The notes under the pieces are model-generated. The model was not told the DNA's origin. It worked only from the letters and a program-made list of their open reading frames with translations, and made no database searches. From Chloroflexota bacterium (lineage in GTDB: Bacteria > Chloroflexota > Anaerolineae > Promineifilales > Promineifilaceae), in the NCBI GenBank assembly GCA_017993775.1, contig JAGOMA010000015.1, forward strand, positions 1 to 64,000: a DNA stretch of 64,000 nucleotides. Reading direction: 5' to 3'. Made by a program: the position numbers and the translations under genes. Each line of letters starts with the position of its first letter. Positions within the stretch are counted from its first letter, which is position 1. This document shows positions 8,472 through 16,404 of this stretch, in pieces.

Positions 8472-8927
8472 TCATGCTTTGATGATGGGTTCGTCGGCCA
8501 GGTCGGCGTCGTCTACCCAGGGTGGTTTGTGGCTGCCGGGATGTGGGTGGCGGTGGTGATGGTGACGGCCGTGGGGGCCATGTTCACCCCAGGGGCCGTG
8601 CCCATGCCGCCAGCGCCGCCGTCCGCCCAGCAAAAAGAAAAAGCCGCCAAACATAAACAGCGGGAACAGGCAGAAGAACAGCCCAAACCCCGGGAAAAAG
8701 CCTCGATGGCCGCGATAATAGCCATCATAACCATATGCGCTGGGGTGGGTAGGGGGCAAATGGGTCGCTGCGCCATCTTCCGCGCCGACTGCGGCCTGCT
8801 GCCCGGCCAGATACCCTTGCATCCACGCCGATTCCGAGCGCGACCGGCCGGCCATGCCCACAAACCCCAGTGCGCCAAAGACAACCAGCGCCAATACGCC
8901 TAAAGCAATAATTTTTCTAAGCAACAT
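8472..8927 (-). CDS. Small His-rich membrane protein of unknown function
   Basis: 151 residues. An N-terminal hydrophobic helix (about 5-26) could be a signal anchor; an aromatic hydrophobic stretch at about 82-101 forms a second helix; the tail (about 105-140) is packed with His, Gly and Pro (HGRHHHHRHPHPG). The His cluster suggests metal binding, which is inference. A ribosome site (AAGGAG) precedes ATG. It is the first gene of a minus-strand group with the response regulator and sensor kinase, so it may be a target or sensory partner of that system. I do not recognise a named family. Confidence 0.65.
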   Translation of the reverse strand: MLLRKIIALGVLALVVFGALGFVGMAGRSRSESAWMQGYLAGQQAAVGAEDGAATHLPPTHPSAYGYDGYYRGHRGFFPGFGLFFCLFPLFMFGGFFFLLGGRRRWRHGHGPWGEHGPHGRHHHHRHPHPGSHKPPWVDDADLADEPIIKA

Positions 8928-8952
8928 CGTTTTTTACTCCTTGTTTCAAGTG

Positions 8953-8976
8953 TGTGTTCCGCACCATGCGGACACA
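8953..8976. promoter_or_regulatory. Inverted repeat upstream of the His-rich/two-component genes
   Basis: TGTGTTCCGCA and TGCGGACACA flank a short centre, complementary except for one bulged base, about 25-50 bp upstream of ATG at 8927. It could be a response-regulator site or an mRNA hairpin ahead of the ribosome site. The rest of 8928-9193 shows no gene. Confidence 0.4.
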
Positions 8977-9193
8977 TTTCCTGGTTGATAAGGGGAAGTA
9001 TGAAACGAGTGTGTGTAGAAATGATGAATTTTTCGGGCAGAGGTGGTGAAAATTGTTAGAGCAGCAACGGCCGTATCCGGCCACCATTTTGGCATTTGCC
9101 CGATTACGGCTGTTGGTAATAGGCTAGATCACCTATTTCATTTGGGTGGGAAGCGGTTAGAATAAATCTTGTAGATCAATCGTATTGGTAGCG

Positions 9194-9229
9194 CAGCAAG
9201 CAGAGAATTTACCGATTCTCTGCTTGCTG
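9194..9229 (+). terminator. Strong hairpin with T-run at the end of the epimerase gene
   Basis: A perfect 15-bp stem (CAGCAAGCAGAGAAT, 6-nt loop, ATTCTCTGCTTGCTG) is followed on the plus strand by TTTTTAT. No plus-strand gene precedes it closely. It lies 10 bp beyond the stop of the minus-strand epimerase gene, so it may work mainly as a 3'-end hairpin for that mRNA although the T-run faces the other way. Confidence 0.6.
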
Positions 9230-9238
9230 TTTTTATGC

Positions 9239-10312
9239 TTATTTGCGGCGGCGACCCATGAACCAGAGCAAAAACAAGCCAACTGCCGCCAGGATGGCCA
9301 GCCCTGCCAGTTGTTTTTCCCGGTCGGGCGCGGTTTCTTGGGTTGTTTGCTCGGCTATCCAGTTAAAGGTTTCCAACATGCCGATTTGTAACGGCCGTGT
9401 CTCCCACCCCAACTGCGCCCGCGCTTTATCCGCGCGCGCAATGTACGTCGCGCCCAACAAATTAATCGCCTCCCGGCTAAACGCCGGCGGCAGCGGCACA
9501 ACACTGCCCACTGCGCCAACCAAGGGGCTGAAAGGTTTAACAAACTGGCTGGGAATTCGCAGCAGCGGCGCGGGTTTGTTTGTGAGGTGCGCCCAAAAAT
9601 CCACCATCTCGCCCAGCGGAATGGCCGGGCCGGCCAGCACATAACTTTCACCGATTTTGCCCTTTTCAGCGGCAAGAATGTGGCCTTCGGCGATGTCGTC
9701 AACATGGGCAAACGTGACCATCAGATCGGGGCCGGGCAGCGCCGGCAGCCCCTGGTAAAACATCTTCATCATCGTCCCGATGAGGCTGGTATCGCCGGGG
9801 CCGTAAACCACGCCGGGCATGACAATGATGATAGGCGCGCCTTTTTCAATGAGGGGCAAGGCTACCTTGTAATGCGCCAGCCACTTTGTCCGATCATATT
9901 CCGATAGAAAGGGTCCGCCCTGGTAAAATGTTTCGTCTACCAACTGGCCGTGGGTATCGCCAAATACGGCTACAGTGCTGGTGTAAATAATTTTGGGGAT
10001 GCCCAATCCATGCGCCAGGCGCAGCACTTTTCGCGTGCCGTCGACGTTAATCGTTTCGGCTTGCAAAGCAGCCTTGGCGTCATAGTCGTACCAGGCAGCC
10101 ATATGAAACACAACATCGCTGCCGGCCATGCCTTCGCGCATCGACTCCACGTCTGTGATGTCGCCGTGGACGACAGTGCAGCCCTGATCGGCCAAAACCT
10201 GGGCGCTGTTGGCCGAACGCGCCAGGGCATAAACCTGATACCCTCGCGCCAACAATTTTTGAATGACGCGCTGCCCAATAAATCCGGTGCCACCGGTAAC
10301 AAATGCCTTCAT
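9239..10312 (-). CDS. NAD-dependent epimerase/dehydratase (extended SDR)
   Basis: 357 residues. The N-terminus MKAFVTGGTGFIGQRV contains the Rossmann GxxGxxG motif of extended short-chain dehydrogenases, VVHGDITD is the typical adenine-ring segment, and the catalytic YxxxK appears as YDRTK near residue 140. These enzymes reduce, epimerise or dehydrate sugar nucleotides or flavonoid/sterol-like substrates; the closest feel is dihydroflavonol-reductase/HpnA-like, but the substrate is not determinable. The C-terminus adds a hydrophobic helix (about 333-352) and a basic end (GRRRK), implying anchoring to the inner face of the membrane. An AAGGA ribosome site precedes ATG. Confidence 0.88.
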   Translation of the reverse strand: MKAFVTGGTGFIGQRVIQKLLARGYQVYALARSANSAQVLADQGCTVVHGDITDVESMREGMAGSDVVFHMAAWYDYDAKAALQAETINVDGTRKVLRLAHGLGIPKIIYTSTVAVFGDTHGQLVDETFYQGGPFLSEYDRTKWLAHYKVALPLIEKGAPIIIVMPGVVYGPGDTSLIGTMMKMFYQGLPALPGPDLMVTFAHVDDIAEGHILAAEKGKIGESYVLAGPAIPLGEMVDFWAHLTNKPAPLLRIPSQFVKPFSPLVGAVGSVVPLPPAFSREAINLLGATYIARADKARAQLGWETRPLQIGMLETFNWIAEQTTQETAPDREKQLAGLAILAAVGLFLLWFMGRRRK

Positions 10313-10333
10313 AGAATTGTCCTTCGTTTCTAA

Positions 10334-10397
10334 GCAGCCCCTAAGGGTTTGCTCTTGAGAAGTTAGACCTTTTGGAACTCAAACCCTTAGGGGCTGC
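10334..10397. repeat. Intergenic hairpin element, family II (64 bp)
   Basis: Perfect 17-bp arms GCAGCCCCTAAGGGTTT and AAACCCTTAGGGGCTGC surround a 30-nt interior nearly identical to that of the 63722 copy and similar to the 5756 copy. It lies in the divergent gap upstream of the epimerase gene. The rest of the gap to 10672 holds a plausible but weak promoter near 10575-10600 and no gene. Confidence 0.88.
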
Positions 10398-10672
10398 CCA
10401 AAGAGACCTGAACTGTCACAATCTTCACTGTTTTACCAACCCACTGACCTGTGCATTATACTGAGAAGCACGACAAGCGGGCAAGTGACCGTAATGCGTT
10501 GTTGGCGCGCCGAAGGCCGGAGGGTGATTTTTCAGGTGCGTGAAACGGCCGTGTCGCCCGTTGTTATGGTTCTGTTAACGTCTTCGCCAATAGAGTAAAA
10601 TGGAGACGGGAAGCTTTTTTATAGATTTGTCATTCCGCGCTCTTGCGCCTGGTTTTCAGGAGAACCAACTTC

Positions 10673-12229
10673 ATGCCGAAATTCTTGCTCCCGCCAGATT
10701 ACGACCTTGCCCACCTTGCCGCGTGGTTGACCTGCCAGATTGAACCGGCGGCGATGCCGGTTCATACCAAACATGTGATTCTCTACGATACGTTTGATTG
10801 GCGGCTGTTCCGGCAGTCGTTGGCGTTGATTGGTTCGGATTCGCGTTATACGTTGTCTGATCTGGCGGTGGACCGGGCCGTGGCCACGGCCGTTATGCCC
10901 GAAGCGCCTGTTTTTGTGTGGGATTTGCCCCACGGTCTGCTGCGCGCCCGTCTGGACCCCATCATCCGCGCTCGCGCCCTGCTGGCTCAGGCGGATGTGC
11001 TGCTGCGCACGACTGCTTATGTGGCGCTGAGCCAGGACGGTGAACCCCAGGCAGGTTTGGAAGTGGAGGAGATACGGCCGTCTGCCCGCGCGGCTTTCGC
11101 GCCAGTCTTGGCTGTGCTTACCATCCGGCCGTTGCCAGAGCAAGCGGCGGCGGCGCAGGCGTTGGCTGAACTTCTGTTGTTGGCGGGGGTAACGGCCGTT
11201 GCCACCACCTATCACGCCGCCCTCGCCGCCGCCGGACAAACGCCAGGCAGCTATGCCACCCTCCCCGACATCGCCCTGACGCCCGACATGCGCGCCGACG
11301 AAGCCACCAAAACCATCCTGCGCTATCTGTTTCAGGTTATGCGCGCCAATGAAGCTTACATCCAACAAGACATCGACACCGAATTTTTGCATGATTTTCG
11401 CGTGGCCGTGCGCCGCACGCGCTCGGCGCTGGGGCAGATCAAAGCCGTTTTTCCGTCAGAGAGTACCGACCGCTTCAAAGAGGCGTTCAAGGTTATCGGT
11501 AAGCTGTCGAATCAATTGCGGGATCTGGATGTTTATCTGCTGGCTGAGGAAGAGTATAAGGTCCAACTGGCGCCTTTTTTGCGCGATCAAATCGATCCTT
11601 TGTTTGTTTATTTGCGCCAAAAACGCGTCCAGGCGCTGCAAGATGTGAGCGATGGCCTGAAATCGGCCGCCTACCGGCAGGTGATGGCGGATTGGGAAGC
11701 ATTTCTGGCCGAACCAGAGGCGGACGAGGAGGAAACGGCCGTTTCCCCTCCCGGCGCGCCCAAAGCCGCCACCCCCATCATCAAACTGGCCCGCCGCCGC
11801 ATTTACAAACGTTACCAGCAAGTGATGGACGCCGGGCAAATCATCCTGACGCAAAACCAGCACGGCCTGATGCACAGCCTGCGCATCGAATGTAAAAAAC
11901 TGCGCTACCTGATGGAATTTTTCGCCGACTTGTTCCCGCCGGACGAGTTGGGGCTGCTTATCCGGCGGCTTAAACTGCTGCAAACCCACCTGGGCGACCT
12001 GAACGACCTGAATGTGCAGCAGGCCTATCTGCTGCACATCGCCGACGAACTGCCCCTGACGCGCAAACACGACCGCCGGGCGTTGGTGGCTGTCGGTTGG
12101 CTGGTGGCCAATCTGGAGCAAAAAAAGACGCAGGCCAAAGCGGAATCGGCGGCCGCGTTCAGCCAATTCGCCGCTGCAGAAAATGGTGAACTGTTCGCCA
12201 AGCTGTTCAATCCACCCAAAAATACCTGA
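10673..12229 (+). CDS. CHAD domain protein
   Basis: 518 residues from ATG at 10673, chosen because AGGAGA lies 10 bp upstream; the frame itself is open slightly further. Residues about 215-510 form a CHAD domain: an Arg/Lys- and His-rich helical bundle with DFRVAVRRTRSALG, SLRIECKKLRYLMEFF and LGDLNDLNVQQ. CHAD domains bind inorganic polyphosphate and often target proteins to polyP granules. The N-terminal 200 residues could be a degenerate CYTH-like (triphosphate tunnel) domain, since CYTH-CHAD fusions are common, but the usual ExExK signature is not evident. No ppk or ppx gene is adjacent. Confidence 0.85.
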   Translation: MPKFLLPPDYDLAHLAAWLTCQIEPAAMPVHTKHVILYDTFDWRLFRQSLALIGSDSRYTLSDLAVDRAVATAVMPEAPVFVWDLPHGLLRARLDPIIRARALLAQADVLLRTTAYVALSQDGEPQAGLEVEEIRPSARAAFAPVLAVLTIRPLPEQAAAAQALAELLLLAGVTAVATTYHAALAAAGQTPGSYATLPDIALTPDMRADEATKTILRYLFQVMRANEAYIQQDIDTEFLHDFRVAVRRTRSALGQIKAVFPSESTDRFKEAFKVIGKLSNQLRDLDVYLLAEEEYKVQLAPFLRDQIDPLFVYLRQKRVQALQDVSDGLKSAAYRQVMADWEAFLAEPEADEEETAVSPPGAPKAATPIIKLARRRIYKRYQQVMDAGQIILTQNQHGLMHSLRIECKKLRYLMEFFADLFPPDELGLLIRRLKLLQTHLGDLNDLNVQQAYLLHIADELPLTRKHDRRALVAVGWLVANLEQKKTQAKAESAAAFSQFAAAENGELFAKLFNPPKNT

Positions 12230-12381
12230 CGACAGGTGTCATATTTTTAATGTACACTAAAAAAAATTAGCTGGGCCGGGATACTTCACCGGCTTTAGCC
12301 GACTATCATGAATGAAAACCCGCAGATTTTTTTTCTGCGCCTCAGCGTCTCTGCGTTAAATTAGTTTCGAAGGAGTCGGGT

Positions 12382-13002
12382 ATGGACAAAATTGATTTCA
12401 AACGCGATCTAAAACATCTTTACCGGCCGCCTGCTGGCCAGTTTACCCTCATCGAAGTGCCCGCCATGCAGTTTCTGATGCTCGATGGGCATGGCGACCC
12501 CAACAGCGCGCCAGCCTACCAGGAAGCTGTAGAAGCGCTTTACGCTGTCGCCTACAAGCTCAAATTCGCCAGCAAACAGCAGGTGGACTGCGATTACGTC
12601 GTCATGCCGTTGGAGGGGTTGTGGTGGGCTGAAGACATGGCCAGTTTCACCGCCCAACGCGATAAGAGCCAGTGGGATTGGACGATGATGATCATGCAGC
12701 CGGAGTGGGTGACGGAGGAAATGTTTGGCGAGGCAACGGCCGTTGTCGCCAAACAAAAAGCGCTGCCCGCGCTCTCCAAACTGCGCCTGGAACCCTATCA
12801 CGAGGGTCAGTCGGTGCAAATTATGCATATCGGCTCCTACGAAGATGAAACGCCTACCCTGCATAAGCTCCACCATGAGTTTATGCCCGCCAACCGTCTT
12901 GCTTTTAACGGCCGTCATCACGAAATTTACCTCAGCGACCCACGGCGCGTGGCCCCGGAAAAACTTAAAACGGTGCTGCGCCAGCCTGTGCGTCCGGTAT
13001 AA
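12382..13002 (+). CDS. GyrI-like small-molecule-binding domain protein
   Basis: 206 residues. The sequence follows the GyrI-like/Cass2 pattern: FTLIEVPAMQFLMLDGHGDP at the first strand, LEGLWW in the middle and IYLSDPRR near the end, without a DNA-binding domain. Relatives are stand-alone ligand-binding proteins or domains of MerR/AraC regulators that hold cationic or hydrophobic compounds. The ribosome site (AAGGAG) is well placed before ATG. A second, shorter GyrI/AraC-effector-type gene lies 254 bp downstream on the same strand, so they may act on similar ligands. The function in the cell is not known. Confidence 0.8.
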   Translation: MDKIDFKRDLKHLYRPPAGQFTLIEVPAMQFLMLDGHGDPNSAPAYQEAVEALYAVAYKLKFASKQQVDCDYVVMPLEGLWWAEDMASFTAQRDKSQWDWTMMIMQPEWVTEEMFGEATAVVAKQKALPALSKLRLEPYHEGQSVQIMHIGSYEDETPTLHKLHHEFMPANRLAFNGRHHEIYLSDPRRVAPEKLKTVLRQPVRPV

Positions 13003-13081
13003 TTTCAGTGGATTCCAGGGGGTATATCATGGCATTCGAAAGATCGTTTAAACCCCCTAAGGCTTGAAAATTAAATACCAT

Positions 13082-13125
13082 GTGTAAGCCTGGACCAATC
13101 TTCTGAGATTGCTCCAAGCTACACG
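13082..13125. repeat. Intergenic hairpin, family I (degenerate copy)
   Basis: The core TGGACCAATCT-TCTG-AGATTGCTCCA has one mismatch. The outer bases GTGTA-AGC and GCT-ACAC extend the stem. It sits in the 254-bp gap between the two GyrI-like genes. Confidence 0.65.
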
Positions 13126-13190
13126 TCTAAATTATTCAATTCTCGTTCCTAAAGGTTTAATATTAATTTGGAGAGCCATCCTGATTTAAC

Positions 13191-13207
13191 AAAACCCTTA
13201 GGGTTTT
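13191..13207. repeat. Short family II-like palindrome
   Basis: AAAACCCTTAGGGTTTT, with a following CACCAGAGAAAC that resembles the flank of the same palindrome at 21579 (CAACAGAGAACC). It may be a collapsed family II hairpin that lost its interior. Confidence 0.5.
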
Positions 13208-13256
13208 CACCAGAGAAACTGAGTAACATAAATTTCCTATTTGTGTGGAGGTAAAA

Positions 13257-13718
13257 ATGGAACCCAAATTTGTTCAGAAACCAGCCTTTACTGTCGTCGG
13301 TATGGTGCATCGCGGCCCGATGGGCAACCCCGACATCCCCCAATTATGGGGCGTTTTTGATCGCCATATGGCCGATATTCCCAATATCATCAATCCGCGT
13401 GCATGTTATGGCGCGCAAGACCATTTCGACGAAGCCACCGGGGAGTTTGACTATATGGCGGCCTATGAAACGCCACCCGGCAGCCGCGCCCCTGAAGGGA
13501 TGCATGTGTGGGATGTGGCCGCCGCCAAGTATGCCGTCTTCCCCACCACCCTGGCCACGATCCACGATTCATACCATTATATTTATGGAACCTGGCTGCC
13601 TCAGTCCGGTTATCAACGCGCCCCTGGCGTCGAGTTTGAACTGTACGACGAATCGTTTAACCCGGACGATCCAAACTCAACTTTTTATCTTTATGTGCCG
13701 GTTGTGGCCCAATCTTAG
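13257..13718 (+). CDS. AraC-effector / GyrI-like ligand-binding domain protein
   Basis: 153 residues from ATG at 13257, preceded by GGAGGT. The fold pattern (KPAFTVVGMVHRG at the first strand, then IPQLWGVFDRH and a late YIYGTWLPQSGYQ followed by FELYDESF) matches the effector-binding domain of AraC/Rob-type regulators, here without any DNA-binding domain. Such free-standing domains bind small hydrophobic or cationic molecules. The next gene (reductase) starts 21 bp after its stop, which suggests co-transcription and perhaps a shared ligand. The precise role is unknown. Confidence 0.8.
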   Translation: MEPKFVQKPAFTVVGMVHRGPMGNPDIPQLWGVFDRHMADIPNIINPRACYGAQDHFDEATGEFDYMAAYETPPGSRAPEGMHVWDVAAAKYAVFPTTLATIHDSYHYIYGTWLPQSGYQRAPGVEFELYDESFNPDDPNSTFYLYVPVVAQS

Positions 13719-13739
13719 ACCATTGAGGGGGGAGATTTG

Positions 13740-14912
13740 ATGAGCGCACCACGCATTTTGATCCTTGGCGGTTACGGCAGTACAGGACGGCCGTTAACCC
13801 AACTTCTGTTCCAAACAACCGACGCCCAACTCATCATTGCCGGGCGCAATCTGGCCAGCGCGCAGTCTCTGGCCGACACGCTCCACAGCGGCTCCGGCGC
13901 GGCTCGCGCGGTTGCCCGCCGCGTAGATGCCGCCGACCCGGCGTCCCTGCGCGCCGCCCTGAGCGATGTGGATGTGCTGGTGGTGGCCTCTTCTACGGCC
14001 GTTTACGCGGAAAACGTGATCCAGGCTGCCCTGGCGGCCGGCGTGGATTACCTGGATGTCATTTTTGGGCAGGAGAAAACGGCCGTACTCCAACGATACA
14101 CCCCCCAGATCGAAGCCGCCGGTCGCTGCTTTATCACCGACGGCGGCTTTCATCCCGGCTTGCCGGCGGCGTTGGTGCGTTATGCCGCGCCCCAATTTGA
14201 TCAGCTCATCAGCGCTAACGTTGGCAGCGTCATCAAAATCGATTGGCGCGCGCTGCACCACAGTCCCAGTACGATGGCCGAATTTGTGGCCGAGTTTATA
14301 GATTTCCAGATGCTGGCGTATGAGAACGGCCGTTGGCAGCAAAAAAGTTGGCTCAGCATGATGAAACCAGCCACCATGGACTTCGGCCAGGAGGTCGGCC
14401 CCGGTTTTGGCCACCAATACAGCTTGCCCATGTATCTGCCGGAAATGCGCCCCTTGCCCGAGATGTACCCCGGATTACAAAACACCGGCTTCTTCGTTGG
14501 CGGTTTTAACTGGTTTACCGATTGGTTTGTTTCGCCGCTGATTATGGCCGGGCTAAAGCTGGCCCCCCGGCGCGGTCTGCCGCCGATGGCCCGCCTGATG
14601 AAGTGGAGTTTGGACACATTCAGCCGGCCGCCTTATGGCACGCTGCTGAAACTGGAAGCACGCGGACTCCAACATGGGCAGCCAGCCGGCCTGGATATTT
14701 TTGTTTTTCACGAGGATGGATATGTGATAACGGCCGTGCCGGCCGTTGCCTGCCTGCTGCAGTTGCTAGATGGCTCTGCCCGCCGCCCTGGGCTGCATCT
14801 CCAGGCCCATATCGTCGAACCCAACCGCTTCCTAAACGACCTGCAAACATTGGGACTCACCGTGCATACAAAACCGTTGGCCGAGACACGCTTAAGAACG
14901 AGAATCGAATAA
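13740..14912 (+). CDS. Saccharopine dehydrogenase NADP-binding domain protein
   Basis: 390 residues from ATG at 13740 (GGGGGGAG ribosome site; a TTG one codon earlier is less likely). The N-terminus APRILILGGYGSTGRPL has the GxGxxG dinucleotide-binding loop, followed by AGRNLASAQSLAD, and VDYLDVIFGQ near residue 105, typical of saccharopine dehydrogenase/trans-acting enoyl-reductase proteins. These NAD(P)-dependent oxidoreductases act on amino-acid or lipid intermediates. The C-terminal half has hydrophobic segments (FVGGFNWFTDWFVSPLIMAG) that may contact membrane. It is the end of a short group with the ligand-binding gene upstream. The substrate is not assigned. Confidence 0.8.
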   Translation: MSAPRILILGGYGSTGRPLTQLLFQTTDAQLIIAGRNLASAQSLADTLHSGSGAARAVARRVDAADPASLRAALSDVDVLVVASSTAVYAENVIQAALAAGVDYLDVIFGQEKTAVLQRYTPQIEAAGRCFITDGGFHPGLPAALVRYAAPQFDQLISANVGSVIKIDWRALHHSPSTMAEFVAEFIDFQMLAYENGRWQQKSWLSMMKPATMDFGQEVGPGFGHQYSLPMYLPEMRPLPEMYPGLQNTGFFVGGFNWFTDWFVSPLIMAGLKLAPRRGLPPMARLMKWSLDTFSRPPYGTLLKLEARGLQHGQPAGLDIFVFHEDGYVITAVPAVACLLQLLDGSARRPGLHLQAHIVEPNRFLNDLQTLGLTVHTKPLAETRLRTRIE

Positions 14913-14923
14913 TTCACATATTC

Positions 14924-14976
14924 AGATGGGACCCATCTCAGAAGATTGGGCCAATCTCAGATGATTGGTCCCATCT
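14924..14976. repeat. Nested intergenic hairpin, family I
   Basis: Outer arms AGATGGGACC and GGTCCCATCT enclose a second palindrome AGATTGGGCCAATCT, so two family I units appear to be nested or recombined. It starts 12 bp after the reductase stop. Confidence 0.78.
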
Positions 14977-15123
14977 TTCGCATGTTATTTAAGTTCCATT
15001 CCTTAATTTAAAGTTAGATTGCGCTGGTATCATGTTGCACATGGCTCCCCAGATTTTTTAGCGCGTTTATTTGCGAAATCTAATCTGTGAATAGGTTCAT
15101 ATTTTCGTTCGCGCCAAATAGCC

Positions 15124-15161
15124 AAACAGGCCGTCCGATCCATATCGGGCGGCCTGTTTTT
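15124..15161 (+). terminator. Intrinsic terminator between convergent genes
   Basis: The stem AAACAGGCCGTCCGAT pairs with ATCGGGCGGCCTGTTT (one G-T pair) and is followed by TTTTTTCT on the plus strand. It lies in the convergent gap between the reductase (plus) and the AI-2E permease (minus). No gene is seen in 14977-15123. Confidence 0.75.
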
Positions 15162-15187
15162 TCTAAAATGCCAGCAGCCAGGGAAAA

Positions 15188-16339
15188 TTAAGGCTCTGCA
15201 AACAGCGGCGGTTCCGGAATGCCCGGATACGGGTCTTCGCCGCGCACCTTTTTCAGGACAAATGTCAGCATCTCGCCCAAAATAGCCAGCACGGCCGCCG
15301 TAATTAGAACGCCCACCAATCCCAGCGCCGCCGAAAACACAACCAGCCCTACCAACAATATCCAGACCGGTATGTTGACAGATTTGGAGTAGACACGCAC
15401 ATCGACAAAATAGTAGGCCACACCAGAAATCACCATAAAAACGGCCATCTGCAAAAACCCAAAAAGCAGCGGGTTCATGTGGATGGTTGCTGAACCGGCG
15501 AACATCGTATAGAAAAAGATCATCAAGGCCGATAGCAGGCCGCCCAAACTGGGGATAAAGTTTGGCAGCGCAATGACAAATCCACTCACAAAGGCATTGG
15601 GAACGCCGGTCAGGGCAAATATGATGGTGGTCAGGAGCCAGTAAAACGCGACCACGACAAGCGACCCCACCAGATAATTTTGGAACAGGTCAACGCTGCG
15701 GCTGATCAGAATGGCATATTCGCGGCGCGCCGTTTCAGGAATAAACCGGCCGGTCGCGCTGACTGTGCGCGGCATTTCCAGCAGCACAAACAGCATCAAG
15801 ATGACCACAAAAAACACATCGCTCAAAAAACTGGCCAATAGGCCCAGGACAGAAGTCAATCGGTTGATGATGTCGCCGGAGGAAGTGAGCAATTTGATTG
15901 CGCTGCCAATGGTGGCCATTTTTTGCAGCGGCTGCAAAATTGGACTGAGGTCGAAGGGGCCAATGGAAACGGCCGTTGGTGATGGAATGAGCGCATTTAA
16001 AGCCAATTCAATGCCTCTGAACATGGACACGGCCGTTCCCGCCAGCGTTGAAAGCAGCCCAAACACCGCCCAAAACACCACCACCACAAAAATCAAATAG
16101 ACAATCAACACCGACACCCGATAAGACAGCTTCAACCGTGTCTGCAGGAGTTTGATGGGGTAGCGCAAAATAAACGCGCCCAGAAACAAATAAATCAAGG
16201 GATACAGCACCGGACGAAGCAAATAAAACGTCACGGGAACTAAAACAATCAGCACTAAAACAGCCAACTGCTTTTGCCAGTCAGCCCAAGGGAGGGCAGC
16301 TCCTTGTTCTTGCGGAATGGGTGTTTGATCTTCGGTCAT
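15188..16339 (-). CDS. AI-2E family transporter (PerM-type permease)
   Basis: 383 residues with about eight membrane helices. Early helices (AVLVLIVLVPVTFYLLRPVL and the next two), a central amphipathic region (residues about 120-200) and late helices with VIALPNFIPSLGGLL fit the AI-2E/PerM family, whose signature is a P-x-x-G-rich segment in the second half. Members export or exchange small solutes, including autoinducer-2 in some bacteria and Na+/H+ in others. The substrate here is unknown; there are no lux genes nearby. An AGGAGA ribosome site precedes ATG. It is probably a single-gene transcript. Confidence 0.88.
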   Translation of the reverse strand: MTEDQTPIPQEQGAALPWADWQKQLAVLVLIVLVPVTFYLLRPVLYPLIYLFLGAFILRYPIKLLQTRLKLSYRVSVLIVYLIFVVVVFWAVFGLLSTLAGTAVSMFRGIELALNALIPSPTAVSIGPFDLSPILQPLQKMATIGSAIKLLTSSGDIINRLTSVLGLLASFLSDVFFVVILMLFVLLEMPRTVSATGRFIPETARREYAILISRSVDLFQNYLVGSLVVVAFYWLLTTIIFALTGVPNAFVSGFVIALPNFIPSLGGLLSALMIFFYTMFAGSATIHMNPLLFGFLQMAVFMVISGVAYYFVDVRVYSKSVNIPVWILLVGLVVFSAALGLVGVLITAAVLAILGEMLTFVLKKVRGEDPYPGIPEPPLFAEP

Positions 16340-16404
16340 CTGTTAATGTCTCCTGTTCAGGTCCAAACTGCACTGGCAAACATTGTATCAGAAGGAAGAA
16401 AACT

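Noticed and set aside
8419..8475. Earlier start for the response regulator (ATGA overlap with the upstream gene)
   Set aside because: The 19 added residues do not match receiver domains; kept as an alternative only.
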